NCBI GenBank assembly: GCA_964439415.1
Contig: CAYTOJ010000026.1
Span: forward strand, 1 to 18,978
Length of the DNA: 18,978 nt
Origin: CAYTOJ01 sp964439415
Lineage (GTDB): Bacteria; Pseudomonadota; Alphaproteobacteria; Rickettsiales; CAZAGG01
Direction: 5' to 3'
This document shows positions 1-8,413 of the stretch, in pieces (within the stretch, counting starts at the first letter, position 1; every line of letters begins with the position of its first letter). A program made the translations under genes and the position numbers. Below the pieces are notes generated by a model that searched no databases, was not told the DNA's origin, and saw only the letters and a program-made list of their open reading frames with translations.

Positions 1-2
1 TG

Positions 3-146
3 TGGGTGTATGGTCACACGCATGAGTGTGATGATCAGATGGCGGGAAATACACGTATCATTTCCAACCAGCGTGGCTACCCTGAACGTGCTGGTGGTTT
101 TGAATCTACGGGATTTGACAAGACTGGGCTTGCTGTAGAGATTTAG
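3..146 (+). CDS. Metallophosphoesterase, C-terminal fragment cut by the window edge
   Basis: The first bases encode the last 47 residues of a protein that begins outside the window. The frame opens with WVYGHTHECDD and ends at TAG 144-146. GHTH is the metal-binding motif found near the C-terminus of calcineurin-like metallophosphoesterases, and the following ISNQRGYP tail is common in the same family. The substrate cannot be told from this part. The gene is convergent with kdpE, with only nine bases between the stop codons and no visible hairpin terminator. The family call rests on the GHTH motif and general resemblance. Confidence 0.7.
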   Translation, partial: WVYGHTHECDDQMAGNTRIISNQRGYPERAGGFESTGFDKTGLAVEI

Positions 147-155
147 ATGCCTAAA

Positions 156-869
156 TCAGTTGCTCTTAAACCGATAACCGATACCAGGTTCGGTAGTGAT
201 GAAGCGCGGGTTGAGGGCATCATCTTTTAGTTTCTCGCGCAGATGCTGGGTATGAATGCGGAGATAATTGTTATTTTCTGCACTGTGTTTTCCCCATACC
301 TCCCGCAGCAGCTGGGTATGGGTAATCACTTTGCCAGCATTTTTCACCAACACACTGAGCAATTTGTATTCGATGGGGGTAAGGCGTACTTCTTCACCAT
401 CCAGTGTCACCACACGCGCTGCCAGATCGACTTTTAATCCATCACATTCATAGCTTGCAGAACCAGTATCTTTAAGGCGGCTGGCATGGCGCAGGGCAAC
501 TTTTGCACGAGCGATCAGTTCACCCGCCGCAAAAGGCTTGGTGAGATAATCATCGGCACCGAGTTCTAACGCCGTGATTTTGTCTTGCTCCTGCCCACGG
601 GCGGAAAGCACGATGATGGGTATCTGGCTCCATTCACGCACCTGGCGGATAATCTCGATTCCGTCCATATCAGGCAACCCAAGATCAAGAATAATGACCT
701 CTGGTCGCTGCGCGGTGAGTAAGCGCAAACCGTCTTTTCCGTTCTCAGCTTCGATGGGTTTTAGGTCGTGCGTAGTGAGGGTCAGACGAAGAAATTTGCG
801 AATTTCTAATTCGTCCTCAATAATCAATATAGGTGTCAATCCACCAGATGTTTGATATTCCTCACTCAT
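156..869 (-). CDS. kdpE: KdpE, OmpR-type response regulator of the kdp operon
   Basis: This 237-residue cytoplasmic DNA-binding regulator has a receiver domain at about 13-125. It shows the acidic pair in IIEDE (18-20), the phospho-acceptor aspartate D62 in LDLGLPDMDG, and the conserved lysine in TKPF. An OmpR/PhoB winged helix follows at about 140-235, with the typical TPIEYKLL and GIGYRF motifs. In the family, KdpD phosphorylates KdpE, which then activates kdpFABC. The ATG overlaps the kdpD stop region by eight bases, and GGAGG lies just upstream of it, so translation is probably coupled to kdpD. A matching direct repeat lies upstream of the operon at 8250-8287. KdpE is the specific call because of its place directly after kdpD. 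Confidence 0.95.
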   Translation of the reverse strand: MSEEYQTSGGLTPILIIEDELEIRKFLRLTLTTHDLKPIEAENGKDGLRLLTAQRPEVIILDLGLPDMDGIEIIRQVREWSQIPIIVLSARGQEQDKITALELGADDYLTKPFAAGELIARAKVALRHASRLKDTGSASYECDGLKVDLAARVVTLDGEEVRLTPIEYKLLSVLVKNAGKVITHTQLLREVWGKHSAENNNYLRIHTQHLREKLKDDALNPRFITTEPGIGYRFKSN

Positions 870-3564
870 GCGCCTCCAGAGTAGCTTTTAGTCCAGGCAA
901 TGTAAATGTGAAGCTGGCTCCACCTTGCTTGTTGTTCTTGGCAAATATCATCCCGCCATGCGCGGTAATGATACCGCGACAGATGGCTAAACCAAGCCCA
1001 GCATTGCCTTCGGTGCGATGGCCTTGCGTGTAAAACTTCTCAAAGATTTTTTCTTCATCACCCGCAGGTAGTCCCTCACCATTATCGGACACGCGAATGC
1101 GTAATGTATCGGCATCTTTTTCAACGCTGATGGTTATGGTTCCTTGTGCCTCCGTGTATCGGATCGCGTTATCGAGAAGATTCACCAGCACTTGCTCAAC
1201 CAGTAGCCCGTCCATTTCGATCAGGGGTAGCCCCTCAGCAATGGTTGCCTGAATAATGCGCTGGCCTTTGCTTTCTGTCACACGGGTGAGCGCAGAGCCA
1301 ACTACTTCCTGAATAAAGTAAGGCTGTTTATTAAGCCGTACCGTGCCAGATTCAAGTGATGTCGCATCGAGCAGATTTGTCACCAGCTTGGCCAGCCGTG
1401 CTGCCTGCGTATGAATGGAACCAAGCAATTCCGTGACTTCTTTGGGTAGCTTATCTTTCAACATCAAGGCACTGCTGGCAGCTCCTGTGATGGAAGCAAG
1501 CGGCGTGCGTAAATCATGTGATACGGAGGAAAGAAGGACGTTGCGGAGCTTCTCGCTTTCCGATTCCACCTTTGCTGTTTCTGCTTCATCGGCGCGACGG
1601 GCGCGACCAAACGCGGAGGCCATCAGGCTCGCGAATGTTTCAAGCTGGCTGGTTTCATTGCTAGTGAATTGATAATCAGGCGTAGTGGGGATTAAGCCCA
1701 GCACACCAAATGTTTCGCCTTCAGCGGTGAGTGGCATATACATACCTTTTGCGCTTGGGAGTGTATCGGTATTGCGCCCTGCAATCTGGCCATTCTGTAA
1801 TACCCAGTGGGCGACACTTTCTTCCTTGAGTTCTCTTGCGGGAGAGTTGGCGGGAATAAGAACAATCTGATTGTTCTCATTCAAAAAGACCACCGCATCC
1901 ATCCTGAATGCGTCACGGATGTGTTTGATCGCAACTTCTGCCATGTTGTGCGTGCCGCGAACGGAGGAAAGTTCCCGCGTCAGCGCATAGAGTGTGCTGG
2001 TTTCGGTAGCACGTTTGCGCGATTGCCGCGCTTGCAGTGAGAGTTTTGAAGCAAGCGATCCGACAATGAGGCTGGTGATAAACATGACCGAGAAGGTGTA
2101 ATAATACCCAGGGTCAATAAAGCTGAAGGTGTAAAGCGGTTCTGTATAGAAGAAATTGAATGCCGCCACGCTCACAAAAGACGAGAAAACCGAAGGCGCA
2201 GTACCAAATCGCGCAGCGATAATCACCACAGCGGTTAGATAAATCATCGTCAGATTATCAGGATCGACAATGCCTCGGAAGGGCAGACCAATGACGGTTG
2301 CTACGCCTAAGATTCCAAGCGCAGATAGATAATTGGAGGGCTTGCCAAAATACTGCAGCCAGAAGCTGCTATAAGATGCCTCAGGGGTATAATCGTCTGT
2401 CACCGTTGTGATTTCTAGCCCCGTGCCATGCTCTATTAAATCGGAATAGAGTGTGCCACGAAAGAAACGCCATGCCCTAGCACCGCGTTTGTGGCCAACG
2501 ACAATACGGGTAAAGCCATTGTCGCGAGCGTAATTCAGAATCTCATCCGCTGCATTGCTGCCAGTAATATGCACGATTCTCGCACCCATTTTCTCAGCCA
2601 GCCGCAAATTGCGATCAACAATCAGCCTGGCCTTGTCATTCAGGCGTTCATGCCTGCCTGTTTCGACATAAACAGCATACCAGCTTGCTTTTGCGCGTGC
2701 TGCCATGCGTTTGGCATGACGGATCACACGGGCAGAAAGCGCATCATGCCCAACACAGACAAGAATTTTTTGTCCAAGCTGCGCTTCTTTCTGGCCTTGT
2801 GAGGCTGTGAGAATATCACCTTCCGCATCCACCCGTTCTGCCGTGCGCCTTAAGGCAAGCTCACGCAATGCCACCAGATTTGATTTTTTGAAAAAGCTCT
2901 CTGCAGCGCGTTTATTGGCACCTTCGGCGATATACACCTTGCCTTCATGGAGTCGTTTCAGAAGTTCATCGGAGGGAATATCAATCAGTGCAATGTCGTC
3001 AGACGCATCAAAAATACTGTCTGGCACCGTTTCGCGCACCAGCACACCAGTGAGCTTCGCCACCATGTCGTTGATGCTTTCGAGGTGCTGCACATTCAGC
3101 GTGGTGTAAACATCAATGCCGCGACTCAAAAGTTCTTCAACATCCTGCCAGCGTTTGGGATGGCGTGAGCCTGGCGCGTTCGTGTGGGCAAATTCATCCA
3201 TCAGAATCAGGGAGGGCTTGCGCTCTAGCGCGGCTTCCAGATCAAACTCGTGTAAAGCAACCCCGCGATGGAGAATAGTGCGGGTGGCGATTGCGGGGAT
3301 ACCGAGTGTTAACTCAGCCGTTTCACTGCGCCCGTGCGTTTCCACAACGCCGATGACGACATCAATGCCATCCGCCAGCCTGCGGCGTGCCTCAAGCAGC
3401 ATGGCATAGGTCTTGCCGACACCTGCGGAGGCACCGAAAAACACCTTTAATCTCCCACGCGAACTTACACTGCGGTCATGGTTCACCAAGTCCAGCAGGC
3501 TATCGGGGTTTGGCCTGTTCTCATTGTTCACTTCGTCACATCTTTTTGCGTTAGATTTTTCCAT
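862..3564 (-). CDS. kdpD: KdpD, potassium/turgor sensor histidine kinase
   Basis: This is a full-length membrane sensor kinase of 900 residues. Counting from ATG 3564, the KdpD N-terminal domain has Walker A GASAGVGKT (44-52) and a Walker B-like LILMDE (about 119-124) followed by AHTNAPGSRH. A universal-stress-protein-like domain spans about 265-390, the clustered membrane segments about 410-510, and a GAF-like region about 525-660. The kinase core has H683 in SVSHDLRTPL, then VNLLDNAIRY (N box) and DNGEGLP. In the family it senses low K+ or turgor and controls KdpE phosphorylation. A TTG nine bases upstream could extend it by three residues; ATG is preferred. It overlaps kdpC by 14 bases and kdpE by eight. 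No clear Shine-Dalgarno is visible, so translation is probably coupled to kdpC. Confidence 0.95.
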   Translation of the reverse strand: MEKSNAKRCDEVNNENRPNPDSLLDLVNHDRSVSSRGRLKVFFGASAGVGKTYAMLLEARRRLADGIDVVIGVVETHGRSETAELTLGIPAIATRTILHRGVALHEFDLEAALERKPSLILMDEFAHTNAPGSRHPKRWQDVEELLSRGIDVYTTLNVQHLESINDMVAKLTGVLVRETVPDSIFDASDDIALIDIPSDELLKRLHEGKVYIAEGANKRAAESFFKKSNLVALRELALRRTAERVDAEGDILTASQGQKEAQLGQKILVCVGHDALSARVIRHAKRMAARAKASWYAVYVETGRHERLNDKARLIVDRNLRLAEKMGARIVHITGSNAADEILNYARDNGFTRIVVGHKRGARAWRFFRGTLYSDLIEHGTGLEITTVTDDYTPEASYSSFWLQYFGKPSNYLSALGILGVATVIGLPFRGIVDPDNLTMIYLTAVVIIAARFGTAPSVFSSFVSVAAFNFFYTEPLYTFSFIDPGYYYTFSVMFITSLIVGSLASKLSLQARQSRKRATETSTLYALTRELSSVRGTHNMAEVAIKHIRDAFRMDAVVFLNENNQIVLIPANSPARELKEESVAHWVLQNGQIAGRNTDTLPSAKGMYMPLTAEGETFGVLGLIPTTPDYQFTSNETSQLETFASLMASAFGRARRADEAETAKVESESEKLRNVLLSSVSHDLRTPLASITGAASSALMLKDKLPKEVTELLGSIHTQAARLAKLVTNLLDATSLESGTVRLNKQPYFIQEVVGSALTRVTESKGQRIIQATIAEGLPLIEMDGLLVEQVLVNLLDNAIRYTEAQGTITISVEKDADTLRIRVSDNGEGLPAGDEEKIFEKFYTQGHRTEGNAGLGLAICRGIITAHGGMIFAKNNKQGGASFTFTLPGLKATLEAHE

Positions 3565-4135
3565 CGAGTGCAAGGTTCAGTTTAAGGACATTGACCCGAG
3601 GTTCCCCAAGGATACCGAGTTGTCGCTTAGATGTAAAACGCTGTAAGACCTCACGAATCTTATTTTCATCTAGCCTGCGTGCTTTTGCCACTCGTGCAAT
3701 TTGATATTCTGCTGCTGCGATACTGATTTCAGGGTCAAGACCAGAGCCTGAGGCTGTCACCAGATCAACAGGAACAGGTTTGGTGTTGTTAGCGTCAGCG
3801 GCTTTTAGCGCATCTATACGAGCTTTCACGGCATCCAGCATGACAGGGTTAGCAGAGCCAAGGTTTGAGCCTGTAGATGCCGCTGCGTTATAGGCCACAG
3901 GTGCGGTGGCAGAAAGTCTTCCCCAGAAATACTTTGGCTCACTGAAGGGCTGGCCAATGAGTTCTGAGCCAAGCACTTCGCCATTTTTGCCTTTAATCAG
4001 GCTGGCTTGTGTTTGCTCAGGAAAGAGGGTCTGCACGGTTAAAGTTGAAACGCCAGGATAAGCAAAACCAAACAGCACCGTAAACAGTAGAAGCATGGTG
4101 ATGGTGGGGCGGATATTGGATGTAATGATTGTCAT
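3551..4135 (-). CDS. kdpC: KdpC, small subunit of the K+-transporting ATPase
   Basis: This 194-residue single-pass subunit of the KdpFABC pump stabilises the complex and assists ATP binding by KdpB. A membrane anchor covers about residues 12-33, and the rest is periplasmic. Family landmarks are SEPKYFWGRLSA, GSNLGSANP and ASGSGLDPEIS. Start choice: the longest frame begins at GTG 4144, but that GTG abuts the AAGGAG ribosome site. ATG 4135 lies eight bases beyond AAGGAG, giving MTIITSNIRPT. The kdpB stop is 12 bases upstream, and the gene's end overlaps the kdpD start, consistent with one polycistronic message. Confidence 0.95.
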   Translation of the reverse strand: MTIITSNIRPTITMLLLFTVLFGFAYPGVSTLTVQTLFPEQTQASLIKGKNGEVLGSELIGQPFSEPKYFWGRLSATAPVAYNAAASTGSNLGSANPVMLDAVKARIDALKAADANNTKPVPVDLVTASGSGLDPEISIAAAEYQIARVAKARRLDENKIREVLQRFTSKRQLGILGEPRVNVLKLNLALDGKI

Positions 4136-4147
4136 GTCCTTCACTCC

Positions 4148-6220
4148 TTACGCTAAACCGACGCTGGCGAGCAGCATGTCGATCAGTTTGATGCCGATAA
4201 ATGGTGTGATGATCCCACCAATCCCGTAAACGAAGATATTACGGCGCAGCATGGCCGCAGCACTTTCAGGACGATATTTCACGCCTTTCAATGCTAATGG
4301 CACTAGCGCGATAATCACCAGCGCATTGAAAATCACCGCCGATAGAATAGCGGATTGTGGGCTTGCAAGTCCCATCACGTTCAAGGCAGAGAGCGCGGGA
4401 TAGGTCGTGGCGAATGCCGCTGGAATAATGGCGAAATACTTGGCCAAATCATTGCTGATACTAAAGGTGGTGAGTGAGCCGCGTGTCATCAGCAACTGCT
4501 TGCCGATTTCCACAATCTCAATCAGCTTGGTGGGGTCTGAATCCAAATCCACCATGTTGCCTGCTTCTTTTGCGGCTTGCGTGCCTGAGTTCATCGCCAC
4601 CGCCACATCCGATTGCGCGAGGGCTGGCGCGTCATTCGTGCCATCACCCACCATCGCCACCAGTTCGCCGCCTTCCTGCATCTTGCGGATGTATTTCAGC
4701 TTCATTTCAGGTGTCGCTTGCGGAATAAAATCATCCACACCTGCTTCACTGGCTATGGCCGCAGCAGTGAGTGGGTTATCGCCTGTAATCATGACGCTTT
4801 TAATGCCCATTTTGCGAAGTTCCGCGAGGCGTAGCTTAATGTCTGGCTTCACGATGTCTTTCAGATACACCACACCCAGCACTTTTCCGCCCTCAGCAAC
4901 CATCAACGGTGTGCCGCCCTTACGAGCGATTTCTTCCACCTGACGATCCACCTCTACGGGAACAGTGCCTTTTTTCAATTTCACCACTTCTGCAATCGCA
5001 TCGCCTGCGCCTTTAAGAATATGACGCTCGTTAATGACAATACCGCTCACCCGTTGCTCGGCACTGAAAGGGATGAATGTCGCGTTCAGGTCTTTGGGGT
5101 GTTTCTCTGGCAGGTTATATTTTGCCCGAGCCAGTGCCACGATAGAGCGACCTTCTGGCGTATCATCCGCGAGCGAAGAAAGTTCGGCGGCTTCAGCAAG
5201 CTGCTGCGCGGTCACACCAGGCGCGGGGTAAAACTCCACCGCCTGACGGTTACCGAAGGTGATAGTGCCTGTTTTATCCAGCAGCAACACATTCACGTCA
5301 CCAGCGGCTTCAACGGCGCGGCCTGACGTTGCAATCACATTCGCTTTAATTAGCCGTTGCATTCCTGAAATCCCGATGGCGGATAGCAAGCCACCGATGG
5401 TAGTGGGGATTAGGCACACCAGCAGCGCAATCAGCACAGTGATAGTGATGACACTGCCAGCCCCCGCACGCTCCACACTGAACAGCGAGAAAGGCAATAA
5501 CGAGGCGCATACCAGCAGGAAAATGATGGTCATCGTGGCAAGCAGAATAGAAAGCGCAATCTCATTGGGTGTTTTTTGGCGTTTGGCAGATTCCACAAGG
5601 CCAATCATACGGTCAAGGAATGACTCGCCTGGGTCAGAAGTCACGCGCACCACAATCCAGTCCGAAAGCACACGGGTGCCACCTGTGACCGCATCACGGT
5701 CGCCGCCTGATTCACGGATCACAGGTGCAGATTCACCCGTCACGGCACTTTCATCAATCGAGGCAATGCCTTCAATGACCTGCCCATCGGCAGGCACGAA
5801 ATCACCAGCGACTACCAGCACATAGTCATTCTTACGGAGCATATTAGCCGCAACCATGTCAAACCGCTCGCGGTCTTTGGGCGAACTCAGCTTCTTTGCG
5901 GATACATCGCGACGGGCTTTTTTCAGGCTATCGGCCTGTGCTTTACCTTTTCCTTCGGCAATCGCTTCCGCAAAGTTGGCAAACAGCACCGTAAACCACA
6001 GCCAGAAAGAAATATGGCCGATAAACCAAGTGGGCTCTCCCGTGGGGTTGAATAGCTGCCAGCCAAAAATCAACGTGGTGACAATCGAGCCAACAAATAC
6101 CAGAAACATCACGGGATTGCGTGCTTGGTAACTCCAGCTAAGGCGACGGAAAGACTGCTTGATAGCGGTTGCTATGCTCGTGCTATCCAATAAGCCATTT
6201 TCTACATGTGCTTTTGACAT
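4148..6220 (-). CDS. kdpB: KdpB, P-type ATPase catalytic subunit for K+ uptake
   Basis: This 690-residue P-type ATPase hydrolyses ATP to drive K+ import through KdpA at the inner membrane. The phosphorylated aspartate is D315 in LLLDKTGT. The actuator loop TGES is at 161-164, with S164 at the place of the inhibitory phosphoserine (Ser162) described in E. coli KdpB. The hinge motif MVGDGTNDAPALAQSDV is present, along with about seven hydrophobic segments. Length matches the family. AAAGGA lies seven bases before the ATG, and the kdpA stop is four bases upstream. All catalytic motifs are intact, so the pump should be active. Confidence 0.97.
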   Translation of the reverse strand: MSKAHVENGLLDSTSIATAIKQSFRRLSWSYQARNPVMFLVFVGSIVTTLIFGWQLFNPTGEPTWFIGHISFWLWFTVLFANFAEAIAEGKGKAQADSLKKARRDVSAKKLSSPKDRERFDMVAANMLRKNDYVLVVAGDFVPADGQVIEGIASIDESAVTGESAPVIRESGGDRDAVTGGTRVLSDWIVVRVTSDPGESFLDRMIGLVESAKRQKTPNEIALSILLATMTIIFLLVCASLLPFSLFSVERAGAGSVITITVLIALLVCLIPTTIGGLLSAIGISGMQRLIKANVIATSGRAVEAAGDVNVLLLDKTGTITFGNRQAVEFYPAPGVTAQQLAEAAELSSLADDTPEGRSIVALARAKYNLPEKHPKDLNATFIPFSAEQRVSGIVINERHILKGAGDAIAEVVKLKKGTVPVEVDRQVEEIARKGGTPLMVAEGGKVLGVVYLKDIVKPDIKLRLAELRKMGIKSVMITGDNPLTAAAIASEAGVDDFIPQATPEMKLKYIRKMQEGGELVAMVGDGTNDAPALAQSDVAVAMNSGTQAAKEAGNMVDLDSDPTKLIEIVEIGKQLLMTRGSLTTFSISNDLAKYFAIIPAAFATTYPALSALNVMGLASPQSAILSAVIFNALVIIALVPLALKGVKYRPESAAAMLRRNIFVYGIGGIITPFIGIKLIDMLLASVGLA

Positions 6221-6224
6221 AGGA

Positions 6225-8018
6225 TTATCCTTTAATCAGATTGAAATATTCCGCGACGGGACCGAGTGCCAAGGCAGGCACAAAGGTCAGCACGCCCACC
6301 AGCACCACAATGCCAGCCAGCACTGCTACAAAGAGCGGTGTATGGGTGGGCAGAGTACCAGCAGAAGGCGGAACAGTGTTTTTGGAAGCAAGTGAACCAG
6401 CAATGGCAAGAACGGGAATCATGACCCAGAACCGCCCAAACAACATGCAGATACCGAGCAGCGTGTTATAGAAGGGCGTGTTCGCCGTTAAACCCGCGAA
6501 GGCACTGCCATTATTGTTACTGGCGGAGGTGAGCGCATACAGCACTTCAGAGAATCCCTGCGCCCCAGGATTGAGTACGCCTGCGCGTCCTGCATCCGTC
6601 ATCACCGCAACCGCAGTGCCGATAAGCACGGCAGCGCATGGCATAAGGATGGCAATAGAGGCCATTTTTATCTCAAACGCATTGATCTTCTTGCCGAGAT
6701 ATTCGGGTGTGCGCCCAACCATCAGGCCAGCGATGAACACCGCGACCACGACAAACACCAGCATCCCATAAAGCCCAGAGCCGACACCGCCATAAATGAC
6801 TTCGCCGAATTTCATGAACAACATCGGCACAAAGCCACCCATCGGCGTGTAAGAGCCATGCATGGAGTTTACCGAACCATTGGAAGCGGCAGTAGTGGCC
6901 GAAGCCCACAGCACTGAATTCACAATGCCGAAACGGGTTTCCTTGCCCTCCATATTGCCGCCCGACTGTAAATTGCTTGCGGTTTGGTCAATGCTCATCG
7001 CGGCAAATTTGGGGTTGCCGTTTTGCTCCTGTGCAATACCGAAGAAGAGTAGCGGCACAAAAATGACCGTCATTGCCGCCAGTACCGCCCAGCCTTGACG
7101 GGTATCACCCACCATTTTGCCGAACGTGTAGCAAAGCGCAGCTGGAATCATGAGGATTGCCAATAGTTGCAGGAAATTGGAAAGCGGTGTGGGGTTTTCC
7201 AGCGGATGTGCGGAGTTCACGTTAAAGAATCCGCCGCCATTCGTGCCAAGCTGCTTAATCGCGATCTGCGATGCAGCGGCACCAACCGCAATCGTTTGCT
7301 CGGTCACGGTTTCCGCTTTTTGTGTAACCACGCCCGCAGCATCTTTTACTTCTGCCACCTGTTGTGATTCCACAAACGGAACTTTTACATAGTCACTGAA
7401 TGTCTGCACCACGCCTTGGCTACTCAGTAACACCGTCCAGATCAGCGAGAGTGGCAGCAGGATGTAAAGATTGCTCCGCACCATATCGACCCAGAAATTG
7501 CCGATACCATTGGTGTTTTTACGCGAAAGTCCACGGATCAAGGCAACCAGCACCGCCATGCCGCAAGCAGCAGAGAGGAAGTTCTGCACTGTCAGCCCAG
7601 CCATCTGGCTGAAATAACTCATGGTGCTTTCGCCACCATAGGATTGCCAGTTTGTATTAGTGATGAAGCTGACAGCGGTGTTGAAGGCGAGATGCGGCGT
7701 TAAGTCTGCCATGCCAGCAGGATTCAGTGGTAAGTTACCCTGACACAATAAAATGAAAAACAGCAGCAGAAAGCCGCCCAAACTGAACAGGATCACCGAA
7801 GTGGCGTATTCGCGCCAGTGCATATCCTTCTCAGCGTTGATGCCGCTTGCCTTATAGAACAGCTTCTCAATCGGAGCGAGAAGCGGCGAGAGAAAGTTGC
7901 GCTCCCCCATATACACCCGCGCCATAAAGCCGCCGAGTGGCTTAACCAGCGCAAACAGCACAGCAAAGTAAAGCAACAGCTGAAGCCAGCCATTGCCAGT
8001 CATAAATTCAAACGTCAT
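6225..8018 (-). CDS. kdpA: KdpA, K+-binding and translocating subunit
   Basis: This 597-residue polytopic membrane protein has about ten hydrophobic segments. It belongs to the potassium-channel-like superfamily and forms the selective K+ entry path of KdpFABC. Selectivity-filter-type motifs are visible: SFITNTNWQSYGGE, KQLGTNGGGFFNVNSAHP, NSMHGSYTPMGG and SASNNNGSAFAG, one in each of the four pseudo-repeats. Start ATG 8018 has GGAG nine bases upstream. It overlaps the stop of kdpF (CCATGA), and kdpB follows four bases after its own stop. The length is slightly above the usual 555-600 range but not anomalous. Confidence 0.97.
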   Translation of the reverse strand: MTFEFMTGNGWLQLLLYFAVLFALVKPLGGFMARVYMGERNFLSPLLAPIEKLFYKASGINAEKDMHWREYATSVILFSLGGFLLLFFILLCQGNLPLNPAGMADLTPHLAFNTAVSFITNTNWQSYGGESTMSYFSQMAGLTVQNFLSAACGMAVLVALIRGLSRKNTNGIGNFWVDMVRSNLYILLPLSLIWTVLLSSQGVVQTFSDYVKVPFVESQQVAEVKDAAGVVTQKAETVTEQTIAVGAAASQIAIKQLGTNGGGFFNVNSAHPLENPTPLSNFLQLLAILMIPAALCYTFGKMVGDTRQGWAVLAAMTVIFVPLLFFGIAQEQNGNPKFAAMSIDQTASNLQSGGNMEGKETRFGIVNSVLWASATTAASNGSVNSMHGSYTPMGGFVPMLFMKFGEVIYGGVGSGLYGMLVFVVVAVFIAGLMVGRTPEYLGKKINAFEIKMASIAILMPCAAVLIGTAVAVMTDAGRAGVLNPGAQGFSEVLYALTSASNNNGSAFAGLTANTPFYNTLLGICMLFGRFWVMIPVLAIAGSLASKNTVPPSAGTLPTHTPLFVAVLAGIVVLVGVLTFVPALALGPVAEYFNLIKG

Positions 8019-8107
8019 GGGAAAATCTCCGGTCTAAGAAGCGCAACGATAAGATAACCAAGCAGGGCAAGCGTCATGACACCTGCCAATATGTACAGCA
8101 GCGTCAT
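8015..8107 (-). CDS. kdpF: KdpF, 30-residue stabilising subunit of the Kdp ATPase
   Basis: This short gene encodes 30 residues starting MTLLYILAGV and ending LLRPEIFP. It is a single hydrophobic helix with the GYLIVALLRPE tail; KdpF proteins typically show a Y-L-x-x-A-L-L-R/x-P/x-E pattern at this point. Its TGA overlaps the kdpA ATG. AGGGAG lies six bases before its ATG, and that ATG overlaps the TGA of the preceding small ORF. In the family KdpF sits in the membrane and stabilises KdpABC in a lipid-like role. Gene size, position and tail sequence agree. Confidence 0.88.
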   Translation of the reverse strand: MTLLYILAGVMTLALLGYLIVALLRPEIFP

Positions 8108-8199
8108 GATCCGCTCCCTCTTAGTTTTTCTGAAAAACCCACAAACGCCAGCGTCAGCACAAAGAGCCCGCCAGCTAAAATAATATACAACAGCGACAT
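8104..8199 (-). CDS. 31-residue membrane ORF, first gene of the kdp operon
   Basis: This small ORF encodes 31 residues: a hydrophobic stretch (MSLLYIILAGGLFVLTLAFV) and a polar tail (GFSEKLRGSGS). It has the best ribosome site in the locus, AAAGGAGG five bases before the ATG, and its TGA overlaps the kdpF ATG, so it is very likely translated and coupled to kdpF. Its first ten residues resemble those of KdpF (M-S/T-LLYI-LAG), suggesting a tandem duplication, although the tails differ. Its function is unknown. It may be an accessory or regulatory peptide of the Kdp complex, or a leader peptide that sets kdpF translation. I do not recognise a named family. Confidence 0.72.
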   Translation of the reverse strand: MSLLYIILAGGLFVLTLAFVGFSEKLRGSGS

Positions 8200-8238
8200 A
8201 GATGCCTCCTTTATGGAAGCATGTTTAGACCTATGCGC

Positions 8239-8266
8239 GTATCAGGGGTGTATAGAGTGAACTCAA
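8239..8266 (-). promoter_or_regulatory. Possible kdp operon promoter (weak match)
   Basis: On the minus strand TTGAGT (8266-8261) is followed after 16 bases by TGATAC (8244-8239), about 40 bases before the start of the 31-residue ORF. The match to sigma-70 is modest, as expected for a promoter needing an activator. The GTATAG repeats lie immediately upstream and over it. Confidence 0.35.
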
Positions 8267-8287
8267 GGCCGTATAGATTTTGTATAG
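8250..8287. promoter_or_regulatory. Putative KdpE operator: GTATAG direct repeats
   Basis: GTATAG occurs at 8250, 8271 and 8282 on the plus strand. The last two are exactly 11 bases apart and the first is 21 bases away, so all fall on about the same helix face. OmpR-family regulators bind direct repeats at about 10-11 bp, and KdpE sites in other bacteria are AT-rich TATAC-like repeats (CTATAC on this minus strand). The location just upstream of the kdp operon supports KdpE; binding is inferred. Confidence 0.55.
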
Positions 8288-8303
8288 GTGGATCTTTTAC
8301 GCC

Positions 8304-8405
8304 TGCGGCGAATATGACGCTTATTCACCGCATATAATGCGGAGAATAATGCTTGCTTGTGCGGAGAATAACGGATATAATCTCCTTATAATATGCGGAG
8401 ATTAA
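8304..8405. promoter_or_regulatory. Operator array upstream of fic: TGCGGAGAATAA-like half-sites
   Basis: Near-identical half-sites occur at 8337-8349 (ATGCGGAGAATAA), 8360-8371 (TGCGGAGAATAA) and 8394-8405 (TGCGGAGATTAA). An inverted one is at 8321-8333 (TTATTCACCGCAT) and a weaker one at 8304-8315 (TGCGGCGAATAT). The 8321 and 8337 sites form an inverted repeat with 13-bp arms, one mismatch and a 3-bp centre. TAATCTCC at 8379-8386 pairs with GGAGATTA at 8397-8404. The sites lie upstream of, between and downstream of the fic promoter boxes, a layout typical of repression. The Fic protein has its own DNA-binding-like domain and is the likely ligand. Confidence 0.65.
8353..8381 (+). promoter_or_regulatory. 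Promoter of the fic gene
   Basis: TTGCTT at 8353-8358 and TATAAT at 8376-8381 are separated by exactly 17 bases, a good sigma-70 match. Transcription would begin near 8388, about 26 bases before ATG 8414. One operator half-site occupies the spacer between the two boxes. Confidence 0.6.
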
Positions 8406-8413
8406 GAGATTGT

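Noticed and set aside
4407..4943. 178-codon open frame on the plus strand within kdpB
   Set aside because: Same reason: antisense shadow of the P-type ATPase catalytic region.
5259..5825. 188-codon open frame on the plus strand within kdpB
   Set aside because: Complement of a strongly conserved kdpB region; serine/arginine-rich translation with no motif.
8304..8405. CRISPR array
   Set aside because: Repeats are about 12 bases, occur in both orientations and have irregular short gaps over a promoter; no cas gene is present.
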